Below the pieces are notes generated by a model. That model was not told where the DNA came from. It did no database searches and saw only the letters and a program-made list of their open reading frames with translations. Below are positions 58,690 to 64,000 of a stretch of 64,000 bases of DNA, in pieces. A program made the position numbers and the translations under genes. The DNA is taken from the NCBI GenBank assembly GCA_036768485.1, contig JAVLUZ010000729.1:496001-560000 (forward strand). The letters are read 5' to 3'. Within the stretch, counting starts at the first letter, position 1, and every line of letters starts with the position of its first letter. This DNA comes from Mermis nigrescens. Lineage: Eukaryota; Nematoda; Enoplea; Mermithida; Mermithidae.

Positions 58690-58988
58690 CGCAAGGTGAC
58701 TGCGATGCACAGCATGGCCGATCTGTTGGGGTGAGGGGTCAGCCGGTCTAGGGGAGGGTCAAGAATTAAGCTGTTTGGGTCAAAATGACCTCAAAAACTA
58801 GTATTAGTGCTAAAATAATGTTAAAACTATATTAATACACGGTTTCTAGTCATTAAGGCACTTTTGTAGAAAATTCTAAATCTAAGTCCAAGCCTTCATT
58901 TTGCCTCATTTTCCCCCAAAGAAGCTTCCTATTTTTCCAATCTGGGGGTCTAGATCCTCAAACCCCTACCCCTATGTGCACGTCTGGC
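58690..58988 (+). mobile_element. Family B MITE, best-preserved copy
   Basis: It runs from GATGCACAGCATGGCCGATC through GGTCAAAATGACCTC and TTTTGCCTCATTTTCCCCC to CTATGTGCACGTCTG. Confidence 0.7.
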
Positions 58989-58989
58989 T

Positions 58990-59312
58990 GCGACCCTCCA
59001 GAATTGTCGATTTTTTATTTAAAAAAATGTAAAAGTGTGCCGTTTTAAGCGAGTTTATTTCATTTTTGGCTCAAGTCGGCGCTTCGCGCCATATGCACAT
59101 TTTTGACTATATTTAGTACAATTTTCTCTGTTTTCAATTTTTCTAGGAATGGTTTACGTTTTATGTTTCAGAAAGAACGAGTATTGTCCGAAACGTCTAA
59201 AGTAATGTTTTTGACGTGTACCCATCGTTTCCAGCCCAAAAAAGCATTTTTTGAAAATTTTTTGGGTCTTACTCCTCCTCCCCGAATTTCCATGCTGTAT
59301 GCACATGGCTTA
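58990..59312 (+). mobile_element. Family G repeat
   Basis: It keeps GGCGCTTCGCGCCATATGCA, GAAAGAACGAGTATTGTCCG and TTTTTGACGTGTACCCATCG, directly after a family B copy. Confidence 0.6.
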
Positions 59313-59344
59313 AGCCACCAAAACGCCACATTCTGTCCGCCCTG

Positions 59345-59500
59345 CTCCTAACCACACGCGGGCGTGGAAGGCTTGAAAGTTTAGAACCCCTTAAATTCGG
59401 CAGACCCCCAAAATCGACAGACCCTAATTGAATTTTTGATCTTTATGATTTTTGCTGTGTTTTACGCCACCCAAACTCTAAAATTTGGCCGCACTAATGT
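59345..59500 (-). mobile_element. Family D copy
   Basis: It begins CACACGCGGGCGTGG, then has the CCCCCAAAATCGACAGACCC block in reverse. The right end is near CACTAATGTATG. Confidence 0.5.
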
Positions 59501-61741
59501 ATGCTCGTAACGTAAAATATTAAAGGATTCTGATCACCATTTAACATATATTCGAACGTCTTAAAGTCGACTGATGATTTATGACTTTCAATTACAGAAA
59601 ATAAAAATTTTCTATGGCTGAGAATTGGTCTTTACTCAATAAACCATTGTAAGAACCAAAAAATCTCTTTGTTCGACGCTTACTTGTAGTAAGGTAGCGT
59701 CAAGAAATTCGGTATATTTATAAATACTTGTTACCCGTTGAGAAATCATGATAAAAATGGCTGAAATCATCAAGAAAACATTATTCTGCACATATTGTAT
59801 CATTTTTTGTTCATCGTAATCTTATTGTTATCAACTTGATTAAATTTATTAGATTCCTTGACAGCTTGGATGTTAGTTATATTTTTGCCCCAGCAAGAAT
59901 TATTTTTGCATCAAAGGGTCCCTAAAAGAATCTGTCAATTCTTGAAACGCATTTGAAAGACCGTCGGAATTGATTTGATACACTTTTGAGCTAAACAAGT
60001 CCGAAAGTTCAGGCGCTTCGCGCCGGATTTATTGTTTTTTTATATAATTTTTGTTTGCTGAACAGATGAGATTGAAATTAAATTAGAGCATTGGGAATAT
60101 GTTAATAGTTTTCAGGTGCCTCACGCGAAATCGTTTATTTTCTGTATTGCTTTTCTACGCAATGGAAATAATTGATTACATATAAAGCAAGTGGACAAGT
60201 TTTTCAGAAGAGTCGGGATTGATTTAGAATATTGTAACGTGGCTATTTTGAACGACATACTTTCGTAAACGATTGAAATTAACTATTTTTTCTTAATTTT
60301 CTTATTTCATTTTTCTCCAGTATATAGAGCTCACCAAGATACACTGCAAAATATTAATATTTTTGCCTAGTTATCGATACTATTTGATTCAAAATTGTCG
60401 TCCTTCAAATTTAAAAGGTCAGCATATGCCTATTCTTCAGCGCTAATTCTAAAAATTATTGGCGCTTCGCGGCAGTCCTTCAGTGGACGTTTATTTATAT
60501 TGCTCTGCATAAATACGGACAGTAATCCTTCTGTCTACGTAAATCTCAGAAATTTTCTGCTCAAAATGTTTTCTAAATTAATGAAATTCAAGCATGTTTT
60601 CGCAAAAAATTGTTGAAAATAATTTTAGACAAAAGTAGACAATTCAAAACAGCGAAAATCGCTATTTGCACATGAATACCGAAGTTGCACTAATTTCTGA
60701 CTGTATGGGCAAAACTTGGGGTGCCACCTTCCCTTACGAAAATCTTGTATTCGTCATCTTGGATGAAATAGATTACGCAGATACGTATACTAACTTCGTA
60801 TGCTACTTCGAGTTTACATGCAGACAATGGGCGTACGTGGAGCGGGCGGCCGCCCCTAGCCCAAAAATAATTTTGGAAAAGTAAGATAAGGCATGAAAAG
60901 ATGATGTAAATTGGCATCTTTTCATCAAAAAATCTCAAACTTTTCGGCGTTTCGCGCCGTAGGATCATTATTTTCCATAATTTTGTCTCAAGCGCGGCCA
61001 AAAGATGTCATTTCTCATAGCACAATATTTTTTCCGAAAAGTTTGAATTTTGTGAGCTTAATGTTTAGAGCATGTTCGGATACGTCATGGGAAATTATAA
61101 AAATCGGCATCTTATCGAAAAATCTAGAAATTTTCGGCGCTTCGCGCCGTAAGATTGTTATTTTCTATTTGGCTCAAGCGCGGCCAAAAAAAGCGTAATT
61201 TTTTATAGCTTATTGAGAGAAAGTAAATTTTTTTCTCCTAAAAAGTTTCAATTTTATGAGCTCAATGGATAGAGCATGTTCGGAAACGTCAGAAAATGCA
61301 CTTTATTTGTCTGCCGCTGAACATATCCCGATATATAGGGTCACAAATTTTCGGGCCTCCAAAAAATACTCCACACGCCCCTCTAATGTACATATTCATA
61401 TTCAGTTTTCCGTCGCCACTTATATACCAAGGGGCCCCCAAATACCTAAGACCGGGTCTGTCTCCCCAGTATTGACTTATTGTCCATGACCCAGCGCATA
61501 TAAGATTTAAAAGCATTATCCGAATCATTTTCACAGACAATACCTACTGCATATGGTTGGGGTCGTCATGGATAGATAAAATCAAGAATCTGTGGTCAAG
61601 GGGATCTTCAAATTTTCTAGATATTGCGCGAAAATCGCACAACCGCCAAAGTACAATGCTTAGAGGTCTGTCGGATTCTGGGAGATAGGATTCAACGCCA
61701 ATGTGTGATTGTAATCCAAGATTCATTGTAGCAATGTAGAC
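59501..61741. other. Intergenic with scattered GGCGC hairpins
   Basis: Hairpins GGCGC-TTC-GCGCC or near copies lie at 60012, 60461, 60946 and 61136. Apart from the tandem pair at 60905-61290 nothing else is recognised. Confidence 0.4.
60905..61290 (+). repeat. ~190-bp sequence repeated twice in tandem
   Basis: 60905-61093 and 61094-61290 share CAAGCGCGGCCAAAA, TAGAGCATGTTCGGA, GGCATCTT and a GGCGCTTCGCGCCGTA hairpin in the same order. No coding frame is conserved between the two. Confidence 0.6.
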
Positions 61742-61978
61742 GCGGTGGCAATGTTGGGACGGTGGCTATCTTAGGCCGAGGTCAGTGTTGGGACGGGGCA
61801 ATGTTGGGACTCATGGTAGCATTGTCGGGACTCTGCAGATTCAGGGAAAAGTGGCAATGTTGGGATGGTGGCAATGTTGGAACTCGTAGTGGCAATGTTG
61901 GGACTCGTAGTGGCAATGTTGAAACTGGTGGCACTGTTGGGACGGTGGCAATGTTATGACAGTGGAAATGTTGGGACA
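61742..61978 (+). repeat. Minisatellite, 17/21-bp units (GGTGGCAATGTTGGGAC)
   Basis: About eleven units of GGTGGCAATGTTGGGAC, some lengthened to 21 bp by TCGTA or TCAT. The unit is about 80% identical to the array unit of fold-back element 2 read on the same strand. No inverted partner array is seen before 64,000, so it may be half of a fold-back element or a solo end. Confidence 0.75.
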
Positions 61979-62164
61979 CAACCACATCATATACAATGCG
62001 TATTTTACAGCTAACTTCTTACGTGAAATTCCGAGAAATTTTATCTTTTTTACGAATGTTTTGCGCTCAAAAATGGTTCAAAATTAAATGACGTACACCG
62101 CCGAAAAATATACTGGTGAATTATAAAACTACAATTTTTTCCTAAAATGCTCGTAAAACCTCAT

Positions 62165-62330
62165 TTGGTACCATGGTGTGGGGGTTTAGGAGTGGACCCC
62201 GAGCATCTGTAAGTCCCCCAAATCGATAGACCCTTAAATCGATTACTCGCAGAATTGAATTTTTGCTTTCATTTTTCGTGATTTTGCCCCTTCATCGGAC
62301 CCCCTCCCCAGAATTTGGTTGCCGAGTATC
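62165..62330 (-). mobile_element. Family D copy
   Basis: It keeps CAAATCGATAGACCC and CCCCAGAATTTGGTTGCC in the reverse orientation. Boundaries are approximate. Confidence 0.45.
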
Positions 62331-64000
62331 CTCGCTTGATCGAGCAGGAATTAAGCGCGTCGCTTGCATCTCTTGTAACTCCCTTCAAAGAACTGCTGAA
62401 TAAAGTTTAAAAAAGTAGCTAAAATTAGCACCAACGTACGCGTGAAATCCAAACAGAACATGCACGCTGCGCATTTTTGTCTGCGCCACCGTCGAACGGC
62501 ACGATGAGAAGGGGAACGGAGCAAAGCGGAGCGAGAATGAAAAGAAGAGCCTGTTTTAAAAGCTGTCAGCCAAAATTTCGTTTGATTTATGGCCGGTGCC
62601 TTTTTTGCCCCTCAAATCTCACGTATTTGCCCGGGGATTCGGTCGCCTTCTGTTCATTAAATATCACATAGCGTGCATGTCAAGTTCTTTCTTTTATGCA
62701 TATGCGTATGTCCATAGAGTAAACCGAGCGCGGATGATAAAGTCTGCTATTTTGCGTATATTTAATCCGCGCTTTGTGAGTCTGCCGCTCTCGCCTATAC
62801 TACAGCACGGGCCTATCTTAAAGCAAGCGCCTATCTTATAACACGTGTCCATCTTATAGCATGCGCATATCTTATAACACGCGACTATGTTATAACACCT
62901 CCTATCTTAACACACGCCTATCTTGCAGCACGCGCGTATCTTAAAACGCGGGCCTATTTAATAACACGGCTTATCTTATAACACGCGCATCATAACAACA
63001 CGGTTAGTTAGTCGGGCTATGCATAATGCGCGCGATTCAAAAGAGATCCGACCGCCCGCGGACAATTCGTTTATTTATGCGGATTAGGCGTACGAAAACG
63101 CATAAGTTAATAAATATGCCGCAAAGGCATGCGGCTTCTATGCGCGAGTAAAAACGCTTGGACGACGGGTGTGGGTTTAATACGTATAAGTAGCGTATAC
63201 ATTGAACGTATTGCCGCGTTTTGCATTGTAGATATAGATCCGTTGCAACGCTTACTGTACGGCTTGAGTAGATACCTAGCGGAAAAAGGAAAAATTTACC
63301 GACAATGATGATCGTCTATTTTAAGGGCCATTTGAAAATGCACCGACGGTCGTCGAATGGGGAAAACCTGATTGTGGTGTCTGGTTCGACAGTTCATTTA
63401 TTATTAATATACGAATTTGCGAATGGTCGGCCTTAGCAGGGATCCCCACACTTTACTTGGCCTACCTTCGCTTGAGCCCCAAAACCGCTAAGAGTCATCC
63501 CGGTACTTTCTGTGGGCAGCTACTCATATTTATATAGTACATTATTAAAATTAATGCTTTCAATATAGAACGTTGCATTCTACGTATTGTACGTACAGTA
63601 CGGCATTTGGGGATTTTAAGCGGCGCGCGTTTTCGGTACAAAGCCATAAATTTTGCATGTGACAGTACCGATACAGTAAGACACGGGTCGTACCAACGCA
63701 TGCGGACGAATTTCATTTGATCAATGATACTCGATTGGTCGACCGGCTTACTGTACTTTCTGGGCTGATATGACAGATATATAGGCTCATAAATAAAAAT
63801 TTTTCTAGCACGACAAACGGGCTATCTTTCTCTTTCTCTCTCTGACTCTGGTTCTTCTTATCCTTGGCTCCCTTGCATTCCGATACTTAACTAGTACGTT
63901 ACAATGATTCATGGACTCCATTATTACTTACTATTTCTGCATGTATACATTATACGCGTTTGTGAGCCATGCTATTGCGTTCTTAACTTACATAAAATGT
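62331..64000. other. Unique CpG-containing region at the right edge
   Basis: After the last D copy there are no MITEs to the window end. The region holds the TATC-rich array and several short frames without domains. It may be the flank of a gene beyond 64,000. Confidence 0.35.
62800..63003 (+). repeat. Degenerate ~18-bp tandem array rich in TATC and CTTATAA
   Basis: About eleven diverged units near CACGCGCCTATCTTATAA. Nearly every unit keeps TATCTTATAA or TATCTTA, giving about nine TATC (GATA on the other strand) sites in 200 bases. It lies in a region free of the MITE families. Confidence 0.65.

Overview
The window is AT-rich animal DNA with genes split by multi-kilobase introns and very many short non-autonomous transposons. 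Two host genes can be assembled, both on the + strand. One is a Hox gene with a YPWM hexapeptide and a homeodomain that looks most like Hox3/zen. The other is a Cys-loop ligand-gated channel subunit resembling the anion channels of nematodes and arthropods. Together they suggest an ecdysozoan. A nematode that kept Hox3, such as an early-branching or spirurid lineage, is my best guess, but it is an inference and no ribosomal or mitochondrial marker is present to confirm it.

Layout. 0-14 kb is intergenic, full of short terminal-inverted-repeat elements (families A, B, D, F, G, H and a TATAGTCTG family E), apart from a unique, CpG-containing stretch at 4.0-5.5 kb. 13.9-18.0 kb is almost free of repeats and holds TATA boxes and PBC/Hox-like sites upstream of the Hox gene. 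17,986-28,836 is the four-exon Hox3-like gene (391 residues); its introns carry repeats. 29-39 kb is intergenic and holds two fold-back elements. 39,020-51,578 is the channel gene: nine exons are recognised, the signal-peptide exon is not found, and one intron carries a decayed mariner. 51.6-64 kb is intergenic: two adjacent fold-back elements, a broken non-LTR retrotransposon end, more hAT-like and G elements, a minisatellite, and a unique region at 62.35-64 kb with a tandem array rich in TATC (GATA) sites.

The most unusual structure is a set of fold-back elements at 31.3-32.6, 35.4-36.7, 54.4-55.8 and 55.8-57.1 kb, plus a lone array at 61.7 kb. Their ends are tandem arrays of units exactly 17 bp long. 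The unit differs between elements, yet all share a GGGACGG-T-GG core. The second clear result is family A, a roughly 260-bp MITE with 8-bp target-site duplications in at least eleven insertions, three of them into other repeats in ways that give relative dates. Several MITE families have related ends (CATA..TGGGCAGC / GCCCA.GTGTG), so one hAT-type transposase may have mobilised them all; no gene for it is in the window.

Exon boundaries come from reading frame, GT/AG sites and phase agreement only; no transcript or alignment was available.
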